A DNA stretch of 64,000 nucleotides from Pullulanibacillus camelliae (lineage in GTDB: Bacteria; Bacillota; Bacilli; Bacillales; Sporolactobacillaceae): the NCBI RefSeq assembly GCF_014642655.1, contig NZ_BMIR01000001.1, forward strand, positions 421,518 to 485,517, read 5' to 3'. The translations under genes were made by a program, and so were the position numbers. Positions 43,205 through 53,578 of the stretch are shown here, piece after piece. The first letter of the stretch is position 1. Each line of letters starts with the position of its first letter. The notes below the pieces were generated by a model. The model searched no databases. It had not been told where the DNA came from and worked only from the letters and a program-made list of their open reading frames with translations.

Positions 43205-45373
43205 TTAAACGGCTCTTTCCTCATCGATTGTAGGTGTAATTGACCGTTCAATAATTTCAACAATATCAAGGGTTTGAACGCGATCTTCAACTTCTTTGGC
43301 CTTTGTACCATCCGTCATCATCGTTAAGCAATAAGGACAGGCACTACCTATAATGGTTGGTCGCGTTTCTAGAGCTTGTTCTGTCCTAGCGGCATTGATA
43401 CGTGCTCCCGTGTTTTCCTCCATCCACATCATCCCACCCCCGGCGCCACAACACATGGCATTTTCTCGGGACCGTTCCATTTCAACAACTTCCACTCCCG
43501 GGATGGCTTTTAGAATTTCTCTTGGTGGATCATAGACATCATTGTACCGGCCGAGATAACAGGAATCATGATAAGTAATCCGTTCATTAACAGAGTAAGA
43601 TGGCTTGATCCTTCCTTCTTTTATCCACTGAGCAATTAACTCCGTATGATGATAAACCTCGACCCCCTCTAAACCGAATTCAGGATATTCATTTTTAAAG
43701 GTGTTATAAGCATGAGGATCAGCAGTAATAATTTTTTTGACGCCATGCTTTCTAAACGTATCGATATTTTTCTGGGCAAGCTCTTGGAATAAAAATTCAT
43801 TTCCTATTCGCCGCGGTGTATCCCCTGAATTCTTCTCCTTATTTCCTAAAATAGCAAAGGAGATTCCTGCTTCGTTCATGACCTTAGCCAAAGACTGGAC
43901 AATTTTTTGACTGCGATTATCATAAGAGCCCATCGCGCCTACCCAGAAGAGATAATCAAAGGACTCTCCTGCTTTTTCAACTTCCTTTACTGTTCTCACT
44001 TCAATATCGTCACGCCCTTCACGCCAATTTTCACGCTCTTTGCGACTGAGTCCCCAAGGGTTCCCTTGACGTTCAATGCTCGTCAGCGCTCTTTGGGCAT
44101 CGGCATCCATTTTCCCCTCGGTTAATACTAAATAGCGACGTAAATCAATAATCTTATCCACATGTTCATTCATGACAGGACATTGATCCTCACAATTCCT
44201 ACATGTCGTACAGGCCCAAATCTCTTCTTCTGTAATGACATTGCCAATAATCCCACCCGCAAATGTCTCGCCTGTTGCAGCCGTTTGCTCTTGCTTGTGA
44301 CCAGCATAGGCCAATTGATTCGCTTTTGTATGAGAGAAGGCATAGGCTGGCATCCACGGCGTTCTGGAAGTGACTGTCGCTCCATATTCCGTTAAATGAT
44401 CACGTAGCTTGACGATCAGGTCCATCGGCGACAGCATTTTTCCTGTCCCTGTAGCTGGGCACATATTTGTGCAGCGTCCACATTCGACACACGCATATAA
44501 ATCAATCAGCTGACTCTGTTCAAAGTCTTCAATTTTATTCACACCAAAGGTTTCTTGAGATTCATCTTCAAAATCAATGGATTTTAATTGACCAGCTTTC
44601 CGTGTTCGACCAAGAAATACATTTACAGGACCAAAAAGCAAGTGGGCATGCTTGGATTGAGGAACATAGAGAGCAAACCCTAATAAAATGAATAAATGAG
44701 CCCACCAAAACATATAAAATAATCCCTTTGCCACGGCTATTGGTAGTCCCTGAAATACATAAGCAACAGCAGATGCGAGCGGCGTCATCCACGAATAATT
44801 ACTGTGCATCCAAATCACTTCAAAGCCATCAGCAAAAATGACTGAAACCATAAGCATACCAATGAATAAAAGCACTAACCCCGCCTTAAACCCTCTTTTC
44901 AAGCGAACCAAGCGCTCGATATAGCGGCGATAAAATGCCCAGACCACAGCAACAAGAATCATAAGTACAACCAGCTCTTGCAGCAATTTAAATGCGGGAT
45001 ATAAAGAGCCAAACGGAAGATGAGAACCTGGTGCTAGCCCCTTCCACACCAAGTCAATTGCCCCAAACTGAACGAGGATAAAGCCATAAAACATCATGAC
45101 ATGAATGGTGCCACTTTTTTTATCTTTTAATAGCTTTTTCTGACCAAATACATTAATAAGGACAGCCTGCATACGTTCTTTTAAGGTCAGATCCCATTCT
45201 GCCTTTTTTCCGAGCCGAATAAAGGTGATCCTCGTCTTAATAACATGTGTGATTAAATAGACACCATAAGCAAGCACTACAAGAAATGCCATCCAATTCA
45301 CCAATAGTAATCTATCCATTGGTTTAAAGGCCCCCTTCGCTACTGACTCCACCTGTAATGTAACTGCTTTCAT
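43205..45373 (-). CDS. fadF: Membrane-bound Fe-S oxidoreductase of beta-oxidation (FadF-like)
   Basis: 722 residues. The N-terminal third is membrane-embedded (about six helices, nitrate-reductase-gamma-like). Two 4Fe-4S motifs follow, CVECGRCTNMCP and CTTCRNCEDQCP, then a CCG domain pair (YHDSCYLGRYNDVY, CCGAGGGMMWME). It probably passes electrons from acyl-CoA dehydrogenase or its ETF to quinone. The B. subtilis homologue ywjF/fadF is FadR-regulated; a matching operator is upstream. Confidence 0.92.
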   Translation of the reverse strand: MKAVTLQVESVAKGAFKPMDRLLLVNWMAFLVVLAYGVYLITHVIKTRITFIRLGKKAEWDLTLKERMQAVLINVFGQKKLLKDKKSGTIHVMMFYGFILVQFGAIDLVWKGLAPGSHLPFGSLYPAFKLLQELVVLMILVAVVWAFYRRYIERLVRLKRGFKAGLVLLFIGMLMVSVIFADGFEVIWMHSNYSWMTPLASAVAYVFQGLPIAVAKGLFYMFWWAHLFILLGFALYVPQSKHAHLLFGPVNVFLGRTRKAGQLKSIDFEDESQETFGVNKIEDFEQSQLIDLYACVECGRCTNMCPATGTGKMLSPMDLIVKLRDHLTEYGATVTSRTPWMPAYAFSHTKANQLAYAGHKQEQTAATGETFAGGIIGNVITEEEIWACTTCRNCEDQCPVMNEHVDKIIDLRRYLVLTEGKMDADAQRALTSIERQGNPWGLSRKERENWREGRDDIEVRTVKEVEKAGESFDYLFWVGAMGSYDNRSQKIVQSLAKVMNEAGISFAILGNKEKNSGDTPRRIGNEFLFQELAQKNIDTFRKHGVKKIITADPHAYNTFKNEYPEFGLEGVEVYHHTELIAQWIKEGRIKPSYSVNERITYHDSCYLGRYNDVYDPPREILKAIPGVEVVEMERSRENAMCCGAGGGMMWMEENTGARINAARTEQALETRPTIIGSACPYCLTMMTDGTKAKEVEDRVQTLDIVEIIERSITPTIDEERAV

Positions 45374-45407
45374 TTAAAGAAAATCAAAGCAGCTGTTCTG
45401 TTGGTTT

Positions 45408-45436
45408 ATTATAGCACAGCTGCATCAGAAAATGAA
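45408..45436 (-). promoter_or_regulatory. Promoter of fadF
   Basis: Minus strand perfect TATAAT (45408-45413) with a weak -35 TTCATT 17 bases upstream, which overlaps the FadR-like operator. Confidence 0.5.
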
Positions 45437-45450
45437 TGAGCATTCAGTCA
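45433..45450. promoter_or_regulatory. FadR-type operator
   Basis: TGAATGA-GCAT-TCAGTCA matches the B. subtilis FadR box TGAATGA-N4-TCATTCA with one mismatch. It overlaps the fadF -35 region, a position suited to repression relieved by long-chain acyl-CoA. Confidence 0.75.
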
Positions 45451-45550
45451 TTTTTATATTTTTCATCATTTATGGTGACACTCAAGCCAATCTCTCCTTT
45501 TAAATTAAAGGATGTTGGGGCATCTTAAATAGTAAAGGAGGAGAGGACAC

Positions 45551-46759
45551 TTGCCTATGCTTTGGACAATCATCGTCGTGCTCATCGTTATCATTCTGAT
45601 TATCATTGCTGCACTAGTGGATTTGATTACTGGCTTTAAAAAGGATGTTGGCAAGTATTCAGCTCCTAAGCCCGCCCCTTCACAAACGACGGTCACTTTA
45701 TTTAGTGACGGGCATCGCTTTATTGATGCCTTAAAAAGAGATATGTCGCAAGCCAAGCAGCACATTCATTTGGCCTTCTTTATCTTTAGGTACGATCAAA
45801 TTGGACAAGAACTTGTCGACACATTGTTAAGCTATGCGAGAAAGGGGGTAAAAATTCGTCTATTATTAGACTACTTGGGCAGCCGCGGCTTCCCTAAAAA
45901 AATTCAAAATAAGTTAAGCGAAGCCGGAATTGAACTTGGCTTTACAGCTAAACCTACATTCCCTTTTACCGTCTATTCCCTCAATCGTCGTAACCACCAC
46001 AAAACCGTTGTGATTGATGGAAAGATTGGTTATTTCGGTGGATTTAATATTGGTGATGAATACTTAGGGATCAAAAGCGATATGGGAGACTGGCGCGATT
46101 ATCATCTCCGCCTTGAGGGAGAAGGAGTTAAAGAGCTCCAGAAGCAATTTCTATATAATTGGCAAATCACCCGCCAACAAGCCTTAGATGGAGATGAATT
46201 TTTTCCAGCATTACCTCAAGGAAAAAGCAATATGTCCTTTGTTCCAACCGCAGGAAAGGGTTTGGAAGCATTGTTTATTGAGCATCTATCCAAGGCTAAA
46301 AAACGCCTATTTATTGGCACACCTTATTTCATTCCTACAAAGCGCATGCAAAACGTCTTAATCGGCCTTTTAAAACGCAATGTAGAAGTGACCTTACTGC
46401 TTCCGCTAAAACGTGATCATCCTTTCGTCCGACCTGCCTCCTTTCATTTCCTTGGACAATTGTTAAACTGCGGGGCAAAGGTCTATCATTTTTATCAAGG
46501 GTTTTATCACGCCAAGGTCTTTATTGTCGATGACAGCAGTTGTTATTTAGGCACAGCTAATTTTGATCAACGCAGTTTCTTCTGGAATGATGAGATGAAC
46601 GCTTTTATTTATGATCAAGAATTAATTGCCGAGGTCGAAAAGATGACCATAGAGGATCTACGCCGGTCCACGCCTTTTACAATTGATGATCTAAAAAAAC
46701 GCTCCGCCTATGAAAAGCTTAAAACGACGTTATCCTTACCCATGTCCCCTTTATTATAA
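45551..46759 (+). CDS. cls: Cardiolipin synthase-type phospholipase D family protein
   Basis: 402 residues: one N-terminal transmembrane helix (about 5-24), then two PLD domains with HKD motifs HHKTVVIDGKIGYFGGFN and HAKVFIVDDSSCYLGTANFDQRSF. Length and single helix fit the short ClsB/YwjE type, which sits beside fadF in B. subtilis. It likely condenses phosphatidylglycerol to cardiolipin. TTG start at 45551 with GGAGGAG at 7 bases. Confidence 0.88.
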   Translation: MPMLWTIIVVLIVIILIIIAALVDLITGFKKDVGKYSAPKPAPSQTTVTLFSDGHRFIDALKRDMSQAKQHIHLAFFIFRYDQIGQELVDTLLSYARKGVKIRLLLDYLGSRGFPKKIQNKLSEAGIELGFTAKPTFPFTVYSLNRRNHHKTVVIDGKIGYFGGFNIGDEYLGIKSDMGDWRDYHLRLEGEGVKELQKQFLYNWQITRQQALDGDEFFPALPQGKSNMSFVPTAGKGLEALFIEHLSKAKKRLFIGTPYFIPTKRMQNVLIGLLKRNVEVTLLLPLKRDHPFVRPASFHFLGQLLNCGAKVYHFYQGFYHAKVFIVDDSSCYLGTANFDQRSFFWNDEMNAFIYDQELIAEVEKMTIEDLRRSTPFTIDDLKKRSAYEKLKTTLSLPMSPLL

Positions 46760-46772
46760 GAGGACAACATAC

Positions 46773-46802
46773 AAAAAGGCCTCCCTTTACAGGGGCCTTT
46801 TT
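46773..46802. terminator. Bidirectional terminator after cls
   Basis: AAAAAGGCC / GGCCTTTTT stem with A5 and T5 flanks, 14 bases past cls. It can also stop transcripts from the convergent hydrolase gene. Confidence 0.85.
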
Positions 46803-46891
46803 GTAGGAGGGCAAGGACAATCTTGCGTATGACAGCAATGCGTTTGTCAACAATGTAAACATAAAACCACTTTATCCACAATTTTCCGAGC

Positions 46892-47680
46892 TTATCCACA
46901 ATATCCACATCTTTTTAAAAAGTGCTCCACAATCTGATTAAATATAGAATACTTTTTTGTCGGCAGTTCATGAAAGGCTCTGTTAATATAAGCAATCTCG
47001 GCCCTGGGTAAATAGTCTTGAAAGAGATGGTGATGATAACGAATATGACGACTGAGTTGGCCATAAAGTACAAGGGTTGGAAGGTTGGCAAGCTTATAGA
47101 GATGCTCTGTACAATCATAGTCTCGATAACAGGCATACATCCGTTGGACAATCATAGCATTAGCCATTTTCCCATAATTATAAAGTTCTTGAAAGTCAAC
47201 GAATTGCTGCTTATGACTATAGGCTAGCATGCGCGAGAGGAAGCTCACCCGATCAGCCGCCATCAGGCCAATGCCTATATTAAATTGTTGCTTCAAAGAC
47301 CATGTCTCAACCTTTGGAAAGCCTCCGGATAAAACAAGTGCTGCCACACGCTGTGGATACTTTAGCGCAAAATGCATAGCAAGCATTCCTGCCGCCGAAT
47401 ATCCTACGAGAATCACCTTTTCAAGTCGAAGATGGTCAATTAATGCTAAGAGATCTAAGCGATTCACTTCTAATGGATCGCCCTCTGTCTCCTGACATAT
47501 GCTTCGCCCATGCCCACGCATATCATAGAAGATGACACGAAAATCCTTTGCGAGTTGGCGCTGATATTTAAATACAACATGCCCCATTAAAGGCGGATGA
47601 AGAAATATTAATGGGACCTTCCCTTCCCCATAGTGTTCAAAGTATAGAATGGTTCCATCCTGAAGCTGACAATTTGCCAT
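46892..47680 (-). CDS. Alpha/beta hydrolase
   Basis: 262 residues with the classical fold order: oxyanion HPPLMG, DMRGHGRS, nucleophile Ser in VGYSAAGM, and a C-terminal catalytic His in FHELP. The substrate is unknown. It shares a probable unit with the XapX gene 20 bases upstream. Confidence 0.82.
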   Translation of the reverse strand: MANCQLQDGTILYFEHYGEGKVPLIFLHPPLMGHVVFKYQRQLAKDFRVIFYDMRGHGRSICQETEGDPLEVNRLDLLALIDHLRLEKVILVGYSAAGMLAMHFALKYPQRVAALVLSGGFPKVETWSLKQQFNIGIGLMAADRVSFLSRMLAYSHKQQFVDFQELYNYGKMANAMIVQRMYACYRDYDCTEHLYKLANLPTLVLYGQLSRHIRYHHHLFQDYLPRAEIAYINRAFHELPTKKYSIFNQIVEHFLKRCGYCG

Positions 47681-47700
47681 CGTGTCTCCTTCTTTCTAAA

Positions 47701-47871
47701 TTAGGACTGAATCAGGATAAGCAGCCATTGATAGACCCGAAATCCTAAATAAATACCGATAATCCCCATAATCCCCGCTAGTGCAGGAGGCGCAGGAATC
47801 GGAAGCTTTAATAAGGCAAATATAAATCCAACGATGAAGCCTGTGATGAGTGCTAAACATACGACTTTCAA
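47701..47871 (-). CDS. XapX domain-containing small membrane protein
   Basis: 56 residues: two hydrophobic helices (about 3-20 and 30-52) around the hallmark LPIPAPPALAGIMGIIGIYLG. It has the length and motif of the XapX/DUF1427 family. The start is TTG at 47871 with AAGGAGG exactly 7 bases upstream; the stop TAA is at 47701. It is 20 bases before the hydrolase gene. Function unknown. Confidence 0.85.
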   Translation of the reverse strand: MKVVCLALITGFIVGFIFALLKLPIPAPPALAGIMGIIGIYLGFRVYQWLLILIQS

Positions 47872-48054
47872 AGGCGTTCCTCCTTGGCGTTATTGTTCAC
47901 TGTTTAAAGGAAAATATGCAGCATTATACAGCACTTTACCTTGGTTCAGCCTCTTCCTTCTATTCTGCTGGCGTGAGGTGCTTTATATATTTTGAGTTGA
48001 TTTCATAATGACTGATTGAAGTAAAATTAACGCATATGAATGGCTTGTGATAAG

Positions 48055-48085
48055 TAAAAGACCTGCAGAAAGTGCTTCTGCAGGT
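48055..48085 (-). terminator. Terminator of argS
   Basis: 10-bp stem ACCTGCAGAA / TTCTGCAGGT followed by CTTTTAC on the minus strand, about 55 bases past argS. Confidence 0.75.
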
Positions 48086-48139
48086 TCAGTTACCCACAAT
48101 ACCTGTGGATAATATTTATCTTTTGGCAACACTCAATGA

Positions 48140-49810
48140 TTACATGGATTCTGGTGCATTGACACCAAGAAGCTCAAGGGCATTTTTTAACGTGATTTTT
48201 ACGGCCTTCATTAAAGCAACACGTTCAACGGTCTTTTCTTCATCATAAGGATCGATGACTTTCTCCGCATTATAAAAGCTATGAAGAGTGGCCGCAAGCT
48301 CAAAGACATAATTGGTAATACGCTGAGGTGCTAAGCGATTGGCCGCCTCAACAATGGCCTCTGGAAATTCCCCAAGCTTTTTCAAAAGATCTATCTCTTT
48401 TTCAGATTGCAGATGTGTAAAAGCATACCCTGAAAATTCATCGCGCAGATAGTGATCTGCTTTTTTCAGCATGCTGCAAATACGAGCATGCGCATATTGT
48501 ACATAATATACTGGATTTTCATTGGAGCGTGAAAGAGCAAGATCGATATCAAAATCAAGATGGCTGTCCGATGAGCGCATTGCAAAAAAGTAGCGCATCG
48601 CATCTGTTCCAACCTCTTCCATTAGCTCACGCAAGGTAACAGCTTTACCTGTTCTCTTGCTCATTTTAACCTTTTCACCGTCTTTGAACAGGCTTACCAA
48701 TTGAATGATGACAACCTCTAAACGCTCCGGATCATAGCCAAGCGCTGAAAAGGCAGCCCGCATTCGCGGTATGTATCCGTGGTGATCTGCACCCCAAACA
48801 TTAATGACCTTCTGGAAGCCCCGCTCTAGCTTATTGCGATGATAGGCGATATCTGGTGTAAGATAGGTAAAGCTCCCATCACTTTTTATTAGGACACGAT
48901 CCTTGTCATCACCAAAATCCGTAGAGCGCAGCCACAGCGCGCCGTCAGCTTCATAGGTATGACCACCAGCTTTTAGCTTCTCTAGAGTTTCGGTGATTTC
49001 TCCCGACTGATAGAGGCTTGTCTCCGAGAACCACTCATCAAATTCCACGCGGAAATCTTTAAGATCGCGACGAATGCCCTTAATCAGATGATCAACACCA
49101 AAACGTCGCAGGAAGCCAATTCTCTCCACCTCATCCATTTCAATGAGGCGATCACCATGTTCATTGGCAAGCTGTTGACCTAGAGCGATGATATCCTTTC
49201 CATGATAGCCATCCTCAGGCAGCTCGCCATCCTTCCCAAGCGCTTGAAAATATCGCGCTTCGATGGAGCGTGCCAGATTATCAATCTGATTCCCCGCATC
49301 ATTGATATAGTATTCTCCGCTGACTTTGTACCCCGCTTTATTCATGACTTTGACTAGGACGTCGCCAACGGCAGCCCCCCGGGCGTGTCCTAGGTGCAGA
49401 CTTCCGGTTGGATTCGCTGACACGAACTCAATCTGCCTTGTCTCTCCATTGCCTGCATTGGACTTTCCATAGGCTTCTTGAGAGTGGAGGATTTCAGGTA
49501 TGAGAGCTGTTAAATAGCTTTTATCTAAGAAAAAGTTAATAAAACCCGGACCGGCGATATCAATCGATTGAATCTGTGCTTTTTCACGATCAATGCTTTC
49601 TACAATGGTCTCAGCAATTTGCCGCGGCGCCTTTTTAGCAATTTTTGCAAGTTTCATCGCGACATTGGTAGCGTAATCCCCATGGCTTTTATCCTTTGGC
49701 ACCTCCAACAGGATATCTGTAAGCTCATGCTCCTGAGCTAACCCAGATTGAACGACTGCCTGTTTAATTTCTTCTTTTAATTGTTGTTTAACCTTTTCAA
49801 CAATTGTCAT
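48140..49810 (-). CDS. argS: Arginyl-tRNA synthetase
   Basis: Class I synthetase, 556 residues: N-terminal Add-1 domain (1-110), HIGH as [13 protein letters not shown] as KMSKRTG, and the C-terminal DALR anticodon-binding domain (about 440-556). Its ATG overlaps the ywiB stop by one base (TAATG), implying translational coupling as in B. subtilis ywiB-argS. Confidence 0.97.
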   Translation of the reverse strand: MTIVEKVKQQLKEEIKQAVVQSGLAQEHELTDILLEVPKDKSHGDYATNVAMKLAKIAKKAPRQIAETIVESIDREKAQIQSIDIAGPGFINFFLDKSYLTALIPEILHSQEAYGKSNAGNGETRQIEFVSANPTGSLHLGHARGAAVGDVLVKVMNKAGYKVSGEYYINDAGNQIDNLARSIEARYFQALGKDGELPEDGYHGKDIIALGQQLANEHGDRLIEMDEVERIGFLRRFGVDHLIKGIRRDLKDFRVEFDEWFSETSLYQSGEITETLEKLKAGGHTYEADGALWLRSTDFGDDKDRVLIKSDGSFTYLTPDIAYHRNKLERGFQKVINVWGADHHGYIPRMRAAFSALGYDPERLEVVIIQLVSLFKDGEKVKMSKRTGKAVTLRELMEEVGTDAMRYFFAMRSSDSHLDFDIDLALSRSNENPVYYVQYAHARICSMLKKADHYLRDEFSGYAFTHLQSEKEIDLLKKLGEFPEAIVEAANRLAPQRITNYVFELAATLHSFYNAEKVIDPYDEEKTVERVALMKAVKITLKNALELLGVNAPESM

Positions 49811-50244
49811 TACTGTACCTCCTCTAGCTTAAATGTTAACGTAAAGCGACCCACTGCTTGTCCTTGTAAAACGAGATCATAGCTTATGAGTAATCGACCG
49901 TTCCTACTTTTGTCCTGCCAGCCTGCCTCACATCTATTCAGGGTGGTTACTGTTTCCATTTGTCCATACGGACTGTTATACGATCCCGTTAAAGCTTCTC
50001 CGACTTTCAAAGGCTGACGCATAGATACCGCTCCGGTCCGAAGAATCAAAGCTTCATCACCTTTGATTTTAACCGTATGATCAACGGAACCAACTCCTTC
50101 CATTTCCTCTTTATAACGAAGAAAATAGGCTCCGCCCTTGATATATAAAACCCCTTTGGTATGTAAAACGGTTGTTTCTGGCCCCATATCGGTATGCTTA
50201 ATGACACTTTTAAGCCTGATCTTAACTTCAAAAGTTGTCTCCAT
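49810..50244 (-). CDS. ywiB: DUF1934 family protein (YwiB-like)
   Basis: 144 residues, all-beta, lipocalin-like family of unknown function. It begins [15 protein letters not shown] and has [11 protein letters not shown], then a C-terminal strand ending [12 protein letters not shown]. The ATG at 50244 has GGGGTGA close upstream; the GTG at 50253 does not. Coupled to argS. Confidence 0.87.
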   Translation of the reverse strand: METTFEVKIRLKSVIKHTDMGPETTVLHTKGVLYIKGGAYFLRYKEEMEGVGSVDHTVKIKGDEALILRTGAVSMRQPLKVGEALTGSYNSPYGQMETVTTLNRCEAGWQDKSRNGRLLISYDLVLQGQAVGRFTLTFKLEEVQ

Positions 50245-50438
50245 GAGCCTCACCCCGATTCATAATGGCTCTATAAAAACTTTTAGACCTCTTATAACTT
50301 ATATAAAATGTCGAAAAAACACAAGTGTATGAGCAGTATTGACCGAAATTCTTTTAAGAAAACTGAATACCTTCAAATTTTACGATTTTTATTGGCGCAC
50401 AATGTTCTTTATATCCCACGTTCCTTCCCGAATGTATG

Positions 50439-50463
50439 AAAAACACCCCTTTAAGGAGTGTTT
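50439..50463 (-). terminator. Terminator of the FUSC-family gene
   Basis: Stem AAACACTCC / GGGGTGTTT followed by T5 on the minus strand, overlapping the stop codon. Confidence 0.8.
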
Positions 50464-51505
50464 ACGAATGCTTCTCTCTTTTAGCATGACCACACACGTT
50501 GTTAAGCGTAATGATCTCGTAAATGGATAGCAATTCATAGACAATCATGAGCTTGGGGGTTAAATGATAATGTCCGTCTGCTGTCTTATTTTGTTCTTGT
50601 TTTGTTCTAGAATACAGCTCATCAACTTGCCCTAGCACAGCATCAAAGGCTGTCTCCCCCATCTTTTGGTTTGGAGCTTCCTTTAAATGATGGGCTAATC
50701 CTTCAATAAATCGTCGGAGCAGCTCCTGATCTTGAGCAGTAAAAACACCAAGATCCACAGGAGCGTATATTAAGTTGCCAAGATGATACATGATTTTTTG
50801 CAATTGTTCTAGACGTCTTTGATAGAAAGTAATGTCACGTACCTCTTGCATATGATGACGATGATAACGCCACTCTGATCTTTGAAAATGGACTAAACGG
50901 AAGGTGAATTCCAAGGTTTTTGTACATTCTTGATAGAGATGACGCAACCGCATTCTACTGCCATTTTTATGACTCTCCAGCACTGTTCTTAAAATTCGCG
51001 TAGCCTCTTCAGTCAATTCCTCTGTTTTTCGATCAATCACCTTTTGGTAATTCGGTGGCAGTATAAAATAATTAATCCCTGTCGCAACAGCAATACCAGT
51101 GAGCGTTGTACCAAGTCGAATAATAAAGGAATCTAAGTAGTGTCCGTAAGTAGCTGGAATCATAGCAACCGCGGTCAATACAGCAACCACCATACCATCG
51201 TACAGCTTGAGTTTGAAACAAGCGATCAGTGTTAATGACGCAGAAAAGCCATAGGTTAGCGCCCCTCTTCCAAACAATCCTTCAAAAAACATCGCAAACG
51301 CAGCACCAATTGCTGAAGCAGGAAAGCGAATCATCCCCTTTTTTACTGAGTCTACGGATGTATTTTCAATGGAAACAATAGCTGTCATCACCGCAAACAG
51401 AGGTGGCCAATCTAATGCCTCACAGATCAGCGCTGTCACAAAAGCAGCTAAGCAACTTTTTAAAATACGACTGCCAATAAAGCTTCTTTTTAACACCCAC
51501 TGCAT
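50462..51505 (-). CDS. FUSC / aromatic acid exporter family membrane protein
   Basis: 347 residues: N-terminal half with about five or six transmembrane helices (FAVMTAIVSIENTSVDSVKKG after helix 2, then the FPASAIGAAFAM segment) and a cytoplasmic helical C-terminal half. It fits the ArAE_1/DUF939 family (YqjA-like), proposed to export aromatic acids; the substrate is unknown. The ATG at 51505 has AAGGTGAT upstream. Confidence 0.82.
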   Translation of the reverse strand: MQWVLKRSFIGSRILKSCLAAFVTALICEALDWPPLFAVMTAIVSIENTSVDSVKKGMIRFPASAIGAAFAMFFEGLFGRGALTYGFSASLTLIACFKLKLYDGMVVAVLTAVAMIPATYGHYLDSFIIRLGTTLTGIAVATGINYFILPPNYQKVIDRKTEELTEEATRILRTVLESHKNGSRMRLRHLYQECTKTLEFTFRLVHFQRSEWRYHRHHMQEVRDITFYQRRLEQLQKIMYHLGNLIYAPVDLGVFTAQDQELLRRFIEGLAHHLKEAPNQKMGETAFDAVLGQVDELYSRTKQEQNKTADGHYHLTPKLMIVYELLSIYEIITLNNVCGHAKREKHS

Positions 51506-51610
51506 GAACAATCACCTTGGTTCTACTTTTTCTTTCCCTTAATTATAGTATAAATCCACAGCTACATATGTTCCTGGTTAACAAACCAAGCAGACTGAAT
51601 CCAAAGCTTG

Positions 51611-52486
51611 CTATCTCTTTACCCAACCTAATAGAATCTCTCGAATAAACTTGCTTGCGGCAATGGCGGTCTGATCACTATGATCATAAATAGGAGCCAC
51701 TTCTACTAAATCCGCACCAATGATGTTAAGATCTGATTCAGAAATCATGGTAATGGCTTGTAATAATTCTTTAGATGAGATGCCTCCGGCTTCAGCGGTC
51801 CCTGTCCCAGGAGCAAAGGCTGGATCTAAGACATCGATATCAATCGTGACATAGACAGGTCGCCCGCTTAACTTTGGCAGATGCTTTTTTAAGGGCTCAG
51901 CGACTTCAAAGCATTCCATGGTCATACCAGATGTTCGTCCAAATTCAAATTCCTCACGCATTCCTGAACGAATACCAAAGGAATAGACATTTTCTGGACC
52001 TAATAGCTCACAAGCCTTGCGCACTGGCGTTGCGTGCGAAAGGACTTCACCCTCATACTCTTCACGAAGATCAGCATGCGCATCGATATGGATCAGAGCC
52101 ATATCTGAATACTTCCTGTGCATAGCTTTCAGCACTGGCCATGTCACCAAATGTTCGCCACCAAGACCTATCGGCATTTTACCATCAGCGAGCAATTGCT
52201 CAATGTACGCTTCAATCAGATCTAAACTCTTCCCTGGGTTGCCAAAAGGTAAAAGGATATCCCCGGCGTCATAATAATTGACTTCCTCTAAGTGGCGCTT
52301 CACATAAGGCGAATATTCCTCTAATCCTATAGATACCTCGCGAATCCGCGCCGGACCAAAGCGGGAGCCTGGCCGAAAGCTTACCGTATAATCCATAGGC
52401 ATTCCATAAATAACGGCTTGTGCTTCCTCATAGTTTGGACGACTCATAATAAATACTTTACCAGAATAAGCTTCATCAAATTTCAT
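51611..52486 (-). CDS. speB: Agmatinase
   Basis: Ureohydrolase making putrescine from agmatine. 291 residues; manganese ligands in GGEHLVTWP, IHIDAHADLR and TIDIDVLDPAFAPGTGTAE, all intact. The ATG at 52486 has GGAGTGA at 8 bases; the frame extends to 52516 over the end of speE. It directly follows speE, the usual polyamine pair. Confidence 0.95.
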   Translation of the reverse strand: MKFDEAYSGKVFIMSRPNYEEAQAVIYGMPMDYTVSFRPGSRFGPARIREVSIGLEEYSPYVKRHLEEVNYYDAGDILLPFGNPGKSLDLIEAYIEQLLADGKMPIGLGGEHLVTWPVLKAMHRKYSDMALIHIDAHADLREEYEGEVLSHATPVRKACELLGPENVYSFGIRSGMREEFEFGRTSGMTMECFEVAEPLKKHLPKLSGRPVYVTIDIDVLDPAFAPGTGTAEAGGISSKELLQAITMISESDLNIIGADLVEVAPIYDHSDQTAIAASKFIREILLGWVKR

Positions 52487-52512
52487 TTCAACGTCACTCC
52501 GTATCTTAAAAC

Positions 52513-53343
52513 TCACTTTTTAGTTAGGGCTTCGACGAATTTCGGTAGAACAAATGCGGCTTTATGTAACCTTTCCGTATAATACTTCGTTTCAATTTCA
52601 TGGAAGCGCTCCGCAGTAACCTCTAGAGGATCATAGGCTTTTGATCCCATTGTAAAAGTCCACAGTCCACTCGGATAAGTGGGAACATTAGCGGTGTATA
52701 ATCTTGTGATAGGGAAGATTTCGTTTACATCGCTAAAGACTTGGCGAATCAGATCTGCCTTGAACCAAGGATTATCCGTTTGTGCAATGAATAGGCCATC
52801 CTCTTTCAGCGCTCTTGAAAGACCTTCATAAAAGCCTTTTTCAAAAAGCTTTACCGCCGGACCCACTGGCTCTGTGGAATCTACCATGATCACATCATAA
52901 GCATCACGACTTTCTGCGATATGCATAAAGCCATCCCCAACAATAACCTCCACTTTTGGATGAGTAAAGGCAGCTGCAATCGTTGGTAAATGCTTTTTAG
53001 AGTGTTCAATCACGCGCCCATCAATCTCTACAAGGGTCACCTTCTCCACTTCAGGATGCTTGACCACCTCACGAATCACTCCACCATCGCCGCCACCAAC
53101 AACGAGAATTCGTTTTGGACAAGGATGGGTAAATAACGGGACATGAGCCACCATTTCATGATAAACAAATTCATCCTTTTCCGTCGTCATCACCATGCCA
53201 TCTAATGTAAGCATGTTGCCAAATTCCTCGGTTTCCAGCATTTCAAGCTGTTGATAAGCGGTTTGCTCAGTCACTAATGTTTGCTTAATCTTTGCCGTAA
53301 TGCCAAAGCTCTTCGTTTGTTTTTCTGTATACCACAGTTCCAT
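52513..53343 (-). CDS. speE: Spermidine synthase
   Basis: Aminopropyltransferase, 276 residues: N-terminal beta domain ([18 protein letters not shown]), [14 protein letters not shown] for decarboxyadenosylmethionine binding, and the catalytic Asp in [11 protein letters not shown]. The ATG at 53343 follows GGGGTGAT. Divergent from the pbpG-type gene, as in B. subtilis. Confidence 0.95.
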   Translation of the reverse strand: MELWYTEKQTKSFGITAKIKQTLVTEQTAYQQLEMLETEEFGNMLTLDGMVMTTEKDEFVYHEMVAHVPLFTHPCPKRILVVGGGDGGVIREVVKHPEVEKVTLVEIDGRVIEHSKKHLPTIAAAFTHPKVEVIVGDGFMHIAESRDAYDVIMVDSTEPVGPAVKLFEKGFYEGLSRALKEDGLFIAQTDNPWFKADLIRQVFSDVNEIFPITRLYTANVPTYPSGLWTFTMGSKAYDPLEVTAERFHEIETKYYTERLHKAAFVLPKFVEALTKK

Positions 53344-53504
53344 ATTATGATCACCCCTCATTTATTCCTTACCATTAATGTGGGTCAAATCTCTGTAGAC
53401 ATACCCAAAAGTATAATCTAAGCAAATTTATTTTCAAGACTTGAAGGAGGATTTGAAATGCCAGAGGTTAAAGAGTAAAATACTTTCGGTATACACAACG
53501 TCAC

Positions 53505-53534
53505 GTTTAGATGCTTTTGCTTTATTCCATACTG
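53505..53534 (+). promoter_or_regulatory. Candidate forespore (sigma-F/sigma-G) promoter of pbpG
   Basis: GTTTA, 18 bases, CATACTG fits sigma-G (GHATR-N18-CATNHTA, one mismatch in each element). The same bases fit sigma-F with a 15-base spacer. It lies about 35 bases before the RBS. Confidence 0.55.
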
Positions 53535-53578
53535 TAGGTGTATAAAGTACTTGCTAAAGAAAGATGGAGGGATTCTGG

